Made by a program: the position numbers and the translations under genes. Source: Rhizophlyctis rosea (Eukaryota > Chytridiomycota > Chytridiomycetes > Rhizophlyctidales > Rhizophlyctidaceae). From it: a DNA stretch of 64,000 bases. Where the stretch lies: NCBI GenBank assembly GCA_027596075.1, contig JADGJC010000008.1, positions 193,170 to 257,169 on the forward strand. The letters run 5' to 3'. Numbering within the stretch: position 1 is the stretch's first letter; each line of letters begins with the position of its first letter. Shown here piece by piece: positions 21,901-32,082 of the stretch. The notes under the pieces are model-generated. The model saw only the letters and a list, made by a program, of their open reading frames with translations. It ran no database searches and was not told the origin of the DNA.

Positions 21901-24412
21901 TGGTCTTGTTTTGCTTGCAGGTTGCTTGGCGTCACAGCTCACATTCTCCCATATCACATAGGATTTGCATTCGACACAGGATATGGTCCCGATTTTGTAA
22001 GTAGGCCACTTCCCAAACAAACATGGCTCTCCGAAACACCAACAAACACCACCACACAGGCACGAATCTACCCCCCAACAGGAGCAGGATACATGGGTGC
22101 CCGCTTAATCGGAATCTCGAAAACGTCGAGGAACGCCACACGGGCATTTGGGGTCCTCATGGATGCCTTTGCTCGCAATCGAAGACATCATGTCAACTGT
22201 CCTAGCGTACTCAATAACAACCGGGGTGGGATTTCCGGGTATTTGGGTGCGTCGACTATTCCGGAGTATGCGGTGAGTGGGTTTCCGAGGGGCCACGGGG
22301 TCATTGGTTTGGGTCAAGTAGCTTTGGTGGAGATTATTGATCTCAATTTGGGCGGTTTTGTGGTTTGATGTAGTTGACGCCGAAGAGCTTTTACGATGAT
22401 TTGATTGGTGGGTTGGTGTTCTTAAGTTGATCTATTTCGGCTTTGGCTGGCATGTGGACGGCTAAGTGCTGACGCCGTTGAATGTTCGACCAGCCCACAC
22501 GATCCCGATTGGAACTCCTGCGGCTCAAAGCATGTCCTATGGGCAAATAGCCGTCAAAAACCCTATGCAGATTGCATTTAACGATATACTCTACAAGGTG
22601 CGCTCCCTGCAGGGATCTTCTGATTCTTCATACATCTTACGGCTAATCCATTTTTGCTGACTTTATCTGCTTCAGGACATGTCCATTGCTGATGCTCTTG
22701 CCCGTGCTTGCGTGGTAGGAGGCCGTGAATCCGCCGCCAGTAAACCTCCGTGGTACTAATCCAAAGGCGGCCATTCGGCACCAGATCATCAACGCAAATA
22801 CCAAACCGCCATGTCCAGATAGCGACATGGAGCCATATCTGGAGGATGATGTTGTAAATAACGTGGCGACGCTCAAGTTCAAATGGAAGGAAGGAAGGGT
22901 AAGTCGTGAATTGAAGAGGAGGGGCATCTCGCAACGGCAGGGTTGAAAGGCGCGCATTCCCTCACACTCCGTCACATTTCACAAGGACTGCAACGAATAC
23001 CTCCCAAACTCCGCACAAATCCCCGACCCCCTCATCGCCGCCGTCCCAACACCATACATCAGCACCGACAGCAACGCCGCAAAATCCCTCATGGGCATCA
23101 CTGTCTCATGCATGGTCGTCATCCTGATCGTCATAATCATGTTCTTACATAAAGTCAACTCCCCACCCATCCGTGCGGCATCATGGTCGTTTAGTCTTTT
23201 CATTCTTCTGGGAGGGGAACTGACACTTGCAAGTGTGTTGATGCGCGTGTCGGCGGATCAGGCGGTTGGGTGGCCGCAGTGTTTTGGGACTTGTAGGTGT
23301 TTTTTTTGTTTCGGTCGAGGTGAGATGGGGATAGGGGTTGCTGATATGAATGTGCGATAGATTGGCTGTTTTCACTGGGTTTTGGTCTTGTGATGGGATC
23401 ACTCCTCATCAAAACATACCGAGTCGATCGCATCTTTCGAAACACAAAAGTGGATTTTGCGTTACCCGATTCCAAACTGGTTGGATATCTTGTTCTCATA
23501 GAATTGATGGAAGCTGCTTTGTCCCTGGTGGGTGTGCTTCTGAGCAATTCAGAGAGTCAACTTCCATACTGATATCAGGTTCCCCCCTCACCTCAAGATC
23601 CTGCAATTTAAATTGGAAAATCCGTCCTACTGGCAGATGATAAAAATTCCGTTCACAGATTACAACGTGGCGCAAAACTCTTGCCCGAAGGCAAACCGTT
23701 TTGGGCCGATTGCGCTATATACCGTGGGTGTTGTGTTGTTTTCCATATCGGTGAAAAGTGAGCAGGTTGCTGACTAGGTCCACATGCAGTGGAATGGCAT
23801 CATCATCCTCTTTGCGGCCATTTACGCATTGCGTACTAGGAAAGTGCAGTCGGGTGGGTGTTTGGCGTTGCATACAACTCTCGCAGACAGCGATTCATAA
23901 GTCTCCAAATTTAGCCTACAATGAAAACATCTTCACTGTAGCTGCGATAGCTCTCATCTCCGTCATGTCGATTGTCATTGTGCCAGTCCTGTCAGCCATC
24001 GAGTCACCAAAAGCAGTGTAAGTGCCCAAATGCTTGTCGATCTGCCAGGCGTAGAGCTTTCCTCATTCATCATAAAAATCGTTGCAAAAACAGCTTCATC
24101 TTGGTCGCCTTGGGTACAGTGGTCGGCACCATTACATCCGTCCTTGTCTTCGCAGTTCCAAAGTTGATGCTAGCATACGGACTTGTCACTTTCAAGGAAA
24201 GTCGGGCAAGTTGGACTCCGAGCAATTTCATTAGAACGCATAGTGAAGAAAGAGTTGCGACACCTACGGGGGCCAAGATTACAGATCCTTCTGGACCGGC
24301 AACGGCCGCGGTTAAGAGCACACCGGGTCCAACTCAGAGCCAGAAAAGTAGGCGCATAGAGGAAAGACTAGCTGATTCAGAAAATCCGTTACGCGCTGAT
24401 GAGGATGCATAG
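18985..24412 (+). CDS. Class C (GABA-B/glutamate-like) GPCR with large ectodomain
   Basis: Many short exons from ATG 18985 to TAG 24412. The N-terminus is a clear signal peptide (MISRHSSYLLLLAVLSTLVS ... HAQ). A long N-glycosylation-rich ectodomain follows (NTT, NAT, NWT sites). Its latter half (GAGYMGARLIGISKTSRNAT; then MSIADALARA near 22680-22710) recalls family-1 extracellular solute-binding proteins; that assignment is tentative. After a Cys-containing linker (DCNEYLPN) come seven membrane segments, including MGITVSCMVVILIVIIMF, RAASWSFSLFILLG, the class C signature region SLLIKTYRVDRIF, and FILVALGTVVGTITSVLVF. The short cytosolic tail ends LRADEDA. Exon 1 joins exon 2 in frame (W codon split at 19242/19288). 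I did not resolve every exon boundary. A close paralogue lies at 62313-64000. Confidence 0.8.
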
Positions 24413-25540
24413 ATCGGGGATTTCGCATATTGTGAAGTTCATTTTGTATATAGAATCTGTGATATGGACGGTGGACCAATTGGAAGCCGCCATGTCCCTG
24501 ATAGTCACCTCGACTTCAATTGGTCCATATTTTCCTGCAAAGTTTCTCATTAAATAACTGGTACAAGGGCGATGTGGCCTGAGAAGTAAGTACTTCAGGA
24601 GGGTGCCGATAGTAATCTTTGTGAATCAAATCGAGAGAACCAAGCACTTCAGGATTGAGATTGGGATAAGAGGCAAGTGACGACCTTGAGAAGTTATCAT
24701 GGTGCAATCATATTTCGACAACATGTCAATACTACACAAAGATTACAAGTCACTACTGGAATCACTACTACTACTGCAGACTTATATTGTTTGCGGTGCT
24801 AGTCCTTCGAAACCCTAGTATGGGAAAGACCTGCCGAAGCAGTCAGCGTGATGTTCCCATTACGGACTTCCACAACCATGCCCAGCTCATCCCTTCTGGC
24901 CACCTTTGCGACTCGATCACCATCCCCCAAGCTACCCGCTGAGGCTGGCTGGACCACTCAACTCAACAGGGCGGGCAATGGATTACGGTACAGACCAAGG
25001 AGTGACCGCGCTCGCGATGATCCCAGCGACTCGATCCACATGGGGCTTCACGGTGCAGACCTGGGACATCCATTCCGGCGACTCGATTCACCACATGCTT
25101 CACGGTGCAGACCCGGGGTCGGTAGCTGAAGGGTACAGGAGGAGAGTTTTGCATCAGAGACATACCTTGAACGATCTTGACGTGAATGGAAACTGTTGTG
25201 AACGAGAGGATGAAAATGGGAGAAGTGCATGGAGCGATCTAAAATGGAAGGAGAATTTGTGGGAAGAAAGTGGGGAGGTGTGTCTTTTTAAATGCCATCG
25301 CTTAGCTATCCTAGCTCAGTTACTTGAAAATAGCAATCTCGACGCGTAACGCCATGCCATGGCCACGGGGTGGACCCAAACCTTCGTTCCAACTTCCCAC
25401 TCACCTGAATTCTTTCACTCACCTTCAGAGTCCAAATTCTAACGTCTGAAGTTATTACCAACACCTTGGGTGAACTGACTATAAGCGCACCCTTCGAGTC
25501 GTGGTTATTATCAAAGTTAAATACTCCGCTTACCGCAAGT
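24413..25540. other. Intergenic, with small tandem repeat; no convincing gene
   Basis: Open frames up to 147 codons exist (for example 24906-25349) but match nothing I know and show no codon pattern. Two imperfect copies of a unit of about 51 bp lie at roughly 25026-25067 and 25077-25119 (core CTTCACGGTGCAGACC), with a partial copy of their left end (GCGACTCGATCACCAT) near 24911. The repeat inflates the open frames. Confidence 0.4.
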
Positions 25541-27729
25541 ATGGGGGGCCTAGCCTCCCGCTCCCCCACACCAGTTCAACCGCCGGACCCTGAAAGTGGC
25601 ACACCCAATAATCCATATGTCCCGCCAACAACAGCCCCGTCTGCCCGCTCCATCTTCACGGAAGCCTCCGGTACATACTTCGGACCGCACTTTGTTATTG
25701 ACCCCGGAAGAGTGAGGGCAGTGCTTCCAGGAGGGGCCGACGTACCTGCTGGTGCTGGGGGAATTATAAGCACTTTTTGGAGCGAAATCCGGCTATTTTT
25801 GTCTGGTAGTGGGGGCGGTACGGTTGGTGCAGACCTTGATCCGTATGCTGGCGTCAAGCTCGGGGACGCGGAGGTGGAGGCACTTGCTCGAATACGGGGC
25901 AACGCGGCTGCTCCTGCTTCTGAGGTGGGTTTCTGTATTTGGTGAGGCAAGGGAAGGAAATGGGGCATGGGGCGGTGACAGAGGAACAGTGAGATGGGCT
26001 GAAGGGTGGTGGCACTTCAGCGTGTCATTCAATTCGATCTTGGTCTGGTATTTTGCCAACATTCATTAACATCATTTGTTCCCGGCAGACACCATCACAG
26101 ACCGCACAACAAACAACTACCCTACAACTTCTCGTGAACCTAAAGAAGAACACTATCCGCCTTGTCCGAGTGCCTGTGGCAGCAGTAAATGGTTCACTTC
26201 CGGAGGCTTCTTCACCCTCATCATCAAAAACCATATCTCCCTCGTACCATCACCGCCTGGAATTCCGTTTTGATGCAACAACGGAATGTCGGATACGGGT
26301 CCATTATCTAATCAAGGAAGTTATGACCGTTGGTGGAGAGGGGGGAGGCAGACGGATTTTGTAAGTCTTTGTTTCTTCCCTACCCGGAAGAGGAGATCGT
26401 TCCATTCATCAAAAACCTTTTCAACGCCGTCCACAGATACCGCTCCAAGGACAATTCAGAACCTAAAACATTGACATTCGGTCCATTCCCACCTGGTTTG
26501 AACCAGTCATTTCAATTGCCAAATGAGCACTTGCTGGATGCGCGGACATTCAAACCAGAGGACTTTGTTGGTGTGGAAGTGCATTCAGAAGAGGGAACTC
26601 ATGAGCGAGAAGAAAGTGGCGGAGGGGAGGGCAGCGGGCCGGCGGTGCGCGGTGGGGCAAATGAGGGGGCGGGACAGGCTGCAGAGGGTGCAGGGTCAGC
26701 GGGAAGAACAGGAGGAGGGAACGAAAATACAACATCAGGGAACCCGGCAAACGATTCCGAGGGGAGGTGGAGGTTAGCGGGACCGATCGTATACCCAGTG
26801 GTTGTCGTTTTGGAGGCGGTACAGGATCAGGAATCAGGTAAATTTCAAGGACTCCCCTGCATCAGGGCTGGATCCCTCCTTTTTATTTGCCTGCAAAGCA
26901 ACATGTTTACTGGGCTGTTCGAACATTGTTTACTGATTGCTTTGTATCTGTCACAGAATCTGATCCAGCACCCTCCCCATCACCCTTCAACTCACAATCA
27001 ACATTTGCTACGCTCGTGCCGGGGTCTGATGGCGCTTTGGAGTTGAAGGTTGTGAAACAGAAAGCAATAGTAAGTCACTCTGCGTTCATCAGTCTCCTCT
27101 GCCTATGAACCTATCCTCAAAACTCGCAACTTCCCAACACCCAACACTGACACCCCCCCCTTCAAACACCCACTCACCACACCCCAACCACCCCCAGATG
27201 GACAGCACACCCTTCCTCCTCCAAGAAATATACGGGTTCACAGATCCCACCTCTGAGCCCACATTACCTGGGCAAGAAGAAGACTTGCAAGCGATGAGGG
27301 ATTGTGTAGTGTGCATGTCAGAGCCGCGAGATACGACAGTGTTGCCCTGTCGGCATTTATGTCTGTGTCGGGAGTGTGCAGATGTGTTGAGGAGTCGTGG
27401 GGCGGGAGGGGATAGAGGGACGGTGGGGCCGGAGGGGGTGGAGGTTAGGGGGAGGGGTGGGCCGCCTAGGTGTCCGATTTGTCGGCAGGGTGAGTTTGGG
27501 GGAGGAATGGGCAATTGGAGCAAGCAAGTTCAAGGATGTTGGTCTTGTTCTCACCAGGACCTCTTTTGTATTTTCAGTGTTCCATTCCCTGTTGCAAATC
27601 AATCTGCCGAAAGGGTTCAGAAGAACTGGGTCGGTGCGGAGTGTGCGAAGCGGACGGAGTAGGAGGTCTGTTGTGCAGGTTGAAGAAGTGCCGGCAATGG
27701 ATCGGCCACCGTCGCTTACTGCCGTTTGA
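25541..27729 (+). CDS. MGRN1/RNF157-like RING E3 ubiquitin ligase
   Basis: Exons 25541-25924, 26089-26319, 26348-26837, 26957-27069, 27198-27489, 27578-27729; about 553 aa. It begins MGGLASRSP, an N-myristoylation-type start like that of animal MGRN1. The beta-rich domain of the family follows: LVNLKKNTIRLVRV, LEFRFDATTECRIRVHYL, FQLPNEHLLD, VYPVVVVLEA. FLLQEIYGF precedes a complete C3HC4 RING: CVVCMSEPRDTTVLPCRHLC, then C..C and CPIC. The end, FHSLLQINL, matches the segment following the RING in MGRN1. Family role: E3 ligase acting on membrane and endosomal cargo. Oddity: 26319 and 26348 join in frame only if the 28 nt between them (GT...AG) are removed, too short for a normal intron; a one-base error is the alternative. 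The loop at 26590-26770 is Gly/Glu-rich and non-conserved. Confidence 0.85.
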
Positions 27730-28168
27730 ACTTTGGGAGCATAAACTGCTAAGCTTGAAGCTTTTGGTGGATGGTCTGCTGAGGGGCGATAGATCCCTAC
27801 CAGGCTACTCAATTGGGTATAAGCACCCTTCATGTATATTTTGTAACATTGTTTTGTGTGTATGCATCCAATTTTGCGAGTTGAATGCTGGCTCTGTAGC
27901 ATCGATGATAGAAAGGACGACGGGAGAAGCCCTCCGATTCAATGTCGCTCATAGTGAGTGTTAGGAAATGTTGCTGCGTGAAGGAAGGTATTGAGCATCA
28001 AGCCTCTTTACTGCCAACTTTCTTGCGGGAAATCATGAGCAATTACATCTTCCCAACCTCCCTTATGCTATTGGTTTCTAATTCCTACCCACAGGACTTG
28101 AGCAATCGTGCTTCTCTGTATTGCTTGCCCGGTCTGGCTAATGCCGGTTTTCACAACCACCAAGCTAC
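27730..28168. other. Convergent intergenic, RING E3 / Myb gene
   Basis: 439 bp between two stop codons. Overlapping open frames on the plus strand continue into the Myb gene and are shadows of it. Nothing else is seen. Confidence 0.45.
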
Positions 28169-29224
28169 CTATGGAACCCTTCGGCTACCCTTCACTTTCA
28201 ATGCCGGCCGCTCACGCAGAGTCACCATGAACCGCACCCGTACCGAGGTAGATGATCGTTTGAGCAACCGCCCTATGTGTGCCCACCCTGCACCCTTGCC
28301 TCTTTCGCGCACTATGATTGCATCTTCCTCTTGACTGAAGGCTCCATGATTCAATCCCGGATCAAGACACTGAATCCACCTACTTCTGACTTGCTGTGTT
28401 GCCCGCCCTATAGCACGCCCAACAATTGACCAATCGACTCGTCGCTGTTCATTCTTGGCCGTTGTCACTTCCTGCTTGATGCAATCGTCTTCAGAAGTGC
28501 TGAACTTCCCCAATTTTATATGAGGATGCAAAATTTGCAACCATCTCTTGCATAGCTGATTTGGGGACCGTCTCAGCTGTTTCCCTAAGTCCCTCCAGTG
28601 CGGTCTCCCTCGTGCGCAGGCTGCCCTCTTTGCTTCTTTGAGAATGGAGATATCCTCAAGCCTTGTCCACCAACCACGCCTGACCTTTGGATCTAATTGA
28701 TTGATCCAGCGCTCCCGAACGCTTTCTCCAGAGCGATGCAGCACCCTTCCTATTCTGGTCCAGGGTACACGTTGAGCCACTGGCAACCGACTCAGTTCAT
28801 CTCGAAGGATAGTGTCCTCAGCTGCGGTCCAAGGTCCCTTCTTCCAATCAACACAGAGAAATCGCCCACGGTTGTATACGCAAGAGTATGATCGGTGAAG
28901 TCTAAGAGCTATTTACTTCCACCGCACCTTCCGACGCTCCCGCTTTGCCTGCTCAATTTCTGACAATAAGACAGTGTCTTCTCCCGGCGTCCATTTCCGT
29001 TTGAGCATCACGGAAGGCACTGGTGCAGTGATATCAGCAGGCAATACCAGCTTGGCTTTAGTACCTCTAACCCTCGCTTGTGTTTTAAGAACTTGAATTA
29101 TTGAGGACGTTGAGGTCGCGAAATGTGGAGGCGCTGAGGTGAGGGTGCGTTGAAGGCATTGTATGTTGTTGTACTTCACGATTTTTGGAAGACGAAGTGT
29201 TTCTGTGTAGGCTCTTGGGAACAT
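28169..29224 (-). pseudogene. Multi-repeat Myb/SANT protein interrupted by an in-frame TAA
   Basis: ATG 29224 (MFPRAYTETLRLPKIVKYNN, an Arg-rich leader) runs into a Myb repeat KRKWTPGEDTVLLSEI...VRW, then K and TAA at 28915-28913. The same frame resumes at once as IALRLHRSYSCVYNRGRF and then KGPWTAAEDTILRDEL, colinear with the other repeats. Four further repeats follow: PWTRIGRVLHRS, RRGWWTRLED, GKFSTSEDD...VDWSIVGRAIGR and GAFSQEEDAIIV...GWAHIGRLL. An intron cannot remove the TAA without cutting the third helix of repeat 1. A CAA-to-TAA change (WKQIA) would explain it. If the gene is alive, a shorter protein starting downstream would keep four repeats. Myb repeats bind DNA; a SNAPc4- or c-Myb-type role is possible but unproven. 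Confidence 0.7.
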
Positions 29225-30198
29225 ATTTTCGAAGTGAAGGCGGAAAGCTTTTATGAGCACTCAGATGGAAACGACTATCAATTGGGGCGCTGTGCTGTTT
29301 GTGCGTGGGATAAGCGGGTGTCGCCAGTTTGCTTGTGATCCGCTTTTGCATAAAAAATGAATGAGAGTGAAGGGAATCTGGTGGGAAAATCGGCGTACTT
29401 ATGTCACAGGTGAGCCCTTGGGTAGGGTGGTGGACTGAAACCGAAATCGTACCTTACGTAATCACATACTGTGCCACAGCAGCCAATTAACTTCTCTACA
29501 ACTTCCTCGGATGGCGAAAGGTGTCTGGCTAGATAACGAACCCGGCCGTGTAATGGCCATCAATAGTGTCATTCCTATCTATAATCAGATAGAGCCCACT
29601 GGCAATATTACTTTTTGAATTTGCTGTTCTGCTGATGGGAGGCCGGGGAGGCATTGATTGCGCCTCAGGGTCGAGGAGTCGCGCCACTAACAAGTGTTCT
29701 CTCCTCCAGTTGGAAAACTCATACGGAGTGTATGGCAATGGCAGTGCATCATGATTTTCACATTGCAAAACTGTAAGTGGACCGCGTGAGTGAAAAAGGG
29801 GATGTGCACAGTCTGGTGATCCTCGGAGGGTGGGTTGATTGATTGACATGCTATGAGATCAATCGCCAAGAATTGCGCTCGAGGCGGGCCATGTTTACGC
29901 TGCGCTGATCTTGTACACGTTGAGCTGCGTCATTGCAGTGCCATCTTGTTGGTCATTTCTTGGCACCGGATTGGCAGGAGGACAGTTATAAATTGGTCGC
30001 TGCCCTTCTTCTTCCCTCCAAATTTTTTCAGGCCAGAGTTCTCCATCCACTATTTGCTTCACATAAGAAACTTCCTCACATACAAGTTATCCTTACATAC
30101 AAGTCGGTCTCACATACAAGTCAACCATCATCGTCTTACATCAAAGTCATCTACACACACGCGCTCTCTCTCTCCCATCACCAACAACAAAAAAAACA
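29225..30198 (+). promoter_or_regulatory. Promoter and 5' leader of the secreted-protein gene
   Basis: Mostly non-coding. A TATAAA box at 29987-29992 is preceded by an inverted CCAAT (ATTGG, 29970-29974) and followed by a CT-rich tract, the arrangement of a strong fungal promoter. The leader holds three 17-bp tandem units beginning ACATACAAGT at 30078, 30095 and 30112. The start codon at 30199 sits after an A-rich Kozak-like stretch (AAAAAAAACAATG). Confidence 0.6.
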
Positions 30199-30887
30199 AT
30201 GCCCACCCTCACAAAAGCCCTCCTCCTCGCCATCCTCACCCTGACCTTCCTCACCCTCACATTCGCCAATCCCGTCCCGGCCGACGTGACGCTCACCCTC
30301 CTCCCACCCCTCGCCCGCGAATGCCCGCAATCCTACCTCAAAGGCAAGAACGCGACCGACTACTTCAGCGTCCCGACCATCAACGCGACGTACGCGCCCG
30401 GCAGCAACCAGAGTGTGTGGTTCTACTTCCCGGCTGGCGCGAGGGTGACGAGTATCCAGAATGTGACGATTGTGGGGTTGTTGGAGACGAGTATCATTCA
30501 GCAGGAGGTTCTTTACCAGGTTTGTTGTTGTCTTGCTCTTCGCGTTGGTTTGCCTTTCGCTTGCATGCAGCACACATTGCTCACTCCATCATTGTATGAT
30601 CTATACACACACAGGTCTACCCAGAAGTCCGCACCCCACACCTCCCCTACGGCATCCCCGACTCCATCGCGAACGCAACGACCGACAGCGTGGGTCAAAT
30701 CCAAGTCACCCTTCCGGATGCCACCGTCCTCCCTCCCAAGGCGCTGTACCGCTTCGCGTTGAACGTGGAGCTGGACACGGGAAGGACCAACAAGCCGAAG
30801 ACTGTTGACTGCTTGGTGTATGGGAAGGGGTGGTTTGATGTTTTGTTGGCTGGGAAGACTGGGAAGAGTACTAAGTCTAGGTCTTGA
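30199..30887 (+). CDS. Small secreted protein, family unknown
   Basis: Two exons, 30199-30519 and 30615-30887, joined in phase 0 (donor GTTTGT, acceptor ACACACAG); 197 aa. A strong signal peptide is present (PTLTKALLLAILTLTFLTLTF, then ANPVPA with an Ala-X-Ala-like cleavage site). The mature part has several N-glycosylation sites (NAT, NQS, NVT) and only two cysteines (REC..., VDC...). It alternates short hydrophobic strands (VWFYFPAGARVTSIQNVTIV; ALYRFALNVELD), suggesting a beta-sandwich. No membrane anchor follows, so it is probably released to wall or medium. I do not recognise the family. Confidence 0.75.
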
Positions 30888-31257
30888 AGTCGGGGGGTGG
30901 CGGGGTGCGTTCGGGAGTGGGAGGGGTTTCTTGGACTGTGGTTTGGTAACAGAAGTGTACATTTCGGACGTGTAGTTCAGTAGTTGGGAGTTGGGGTTTC
31001 TTTGCATGTATAGTTTTTTTAGGTTGTATTGTTGTAAAAAGAAGTACTGGTTGTTCGGTTCAAGTTATACATGTGCACCATGTGGTTTCCTTACTTTGGG
31101 GGATCCACAGGACCCTTGTTCATCTCCAACCTGTCAACTTTTGAAGCCACCACCAGCCACAGGCAACCTGGTGTTTCATGCCCTCCCTTTGCATTTCCTG
31201 TCCCAGATTCCCATCCCCTCACGTTCCTTACCGCCTTTCCTCCCTTCCAACCTCAAG
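30888..31257. other. Intergenic between secreted protein and MEKHLA gene
   Basis: 370 bp, T-rich after the secreted-protein stop and C-rich just before the next start. The frame upstream of 31258 is open but looks like 5' leader. Nothing else is seen. Confidence 0.4.
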
Positions 31258-31788
31258 ATGCCACCCTCACCCTACAAAGCCCCCACAGACCTAAAAAGAA
31301 TCTACAACATCCTCCGCTCCTACACCCACCACTTCAGCACCCCCCTCCTCCCCTCCACGCCCCTCCCTCTGCACCCCACAACCCAAGATCTCCACACCCT
31401 CTCCACAGCCCTCTGGACTTCCCCACGCGCCGTCCTAGCCCACAACGGCACGCCCAATTCCCCTTCCCAGCCTGTATTCAACTTCGTCAACCTCCGCGCG
31501 CTCGAAACGTTCCAATATCCCCTAGACGAATTCCTTACACTTGAGTCACACCTGTCGGCACGGGAGGGAGATCGCGGGGAGAGGGATAAGTTTTTGAGGG
31601 ATGTGGAGAGTAAGGGGTGGAGTAGGGAATATCGGGGGGTTAGGATAAGGAAGGATGGGACGGTGTTTCGGGGGATGTGTAGGGATGTTTGGAATGTTTT
31701 GGAGTTTGAGGGGGAGAGGGTTGGGGGTGTTGTTGGACAGGCTGCTACGATTGAGGTTTTGGAGGAGGGGGATGGGAGTGGGGTTTGA
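31258..31788 (+). CDS. MEKHLA-domain protein
   Basis: Single exon, 176 aa from ATG 31258 (MPPSPYKAPTDLKRIYNILR). The middle and C-terminal parts fit the MEKHLA domain, a PAS-related fold first described in HD-ZIP III plant factors and found alone in bacteria and some fungi: VFNFVNLRALETFQYPLDEF, then SHLSAREGDRGERDKFLRDV, GWSREYRGVRIRKDGTVFRG and the closing GVVGQAATIEVLE. Ligand-binding or sensory function is inferred from the fold class. The frame is open further upstream (to 30991), but composition there is not protein-like and the ATG at 31258 gives the usual short lead-in. Convergent with the nuclease-like gene. Confidence 0.75.
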   Translation: MPPSPYKAPTDLKRIYNILRSYTHHFSTPLLPSTPLPLHPTTQDLHTLSTALWTSPRAVLAHNGTPNSPSQPVFNFVNLRALETFQYPLDEFLTLESHLSAREGDRGERDKFLRDVESKGWSREYRGVRIRKDGTVFRGMCRDVWNVLEFEGERVGGVVGQAATIEVLEEGDGSGV

Positions 31789-32082
31789 GAGGTGTAGATT
31801 TGGTTGGTGTGTGTTTCGTATTTGCTGACGGAAGAGACGAATGGGAGGATGATACGCATATGGCAATAGTCGAATGGATAAGACAATCAAACGGACAACC
31901 ATTAATGATGAGTGAAATGTGTACACACTGGTTGCAAAAATTACATATTTACAAAGATCGAGGACGTCTAATTGGTCCCAGATTGATGCTTTTGCGATAG
32001 ACTGAGCCGACAAGCACTCTTTGACGCCCATGAGACGAATGCGCGCTTGATACGTCCCTTCATCTCCCCCCCCCCCCCTTCC

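Noticed and set aside
24906..25349. WD40-like ORF (TVQTWDIHSGDS)
   Set aside because: Only one weak WD-like phrase, repeated because the DNA contains a unit of about 51 bp; no further blades.
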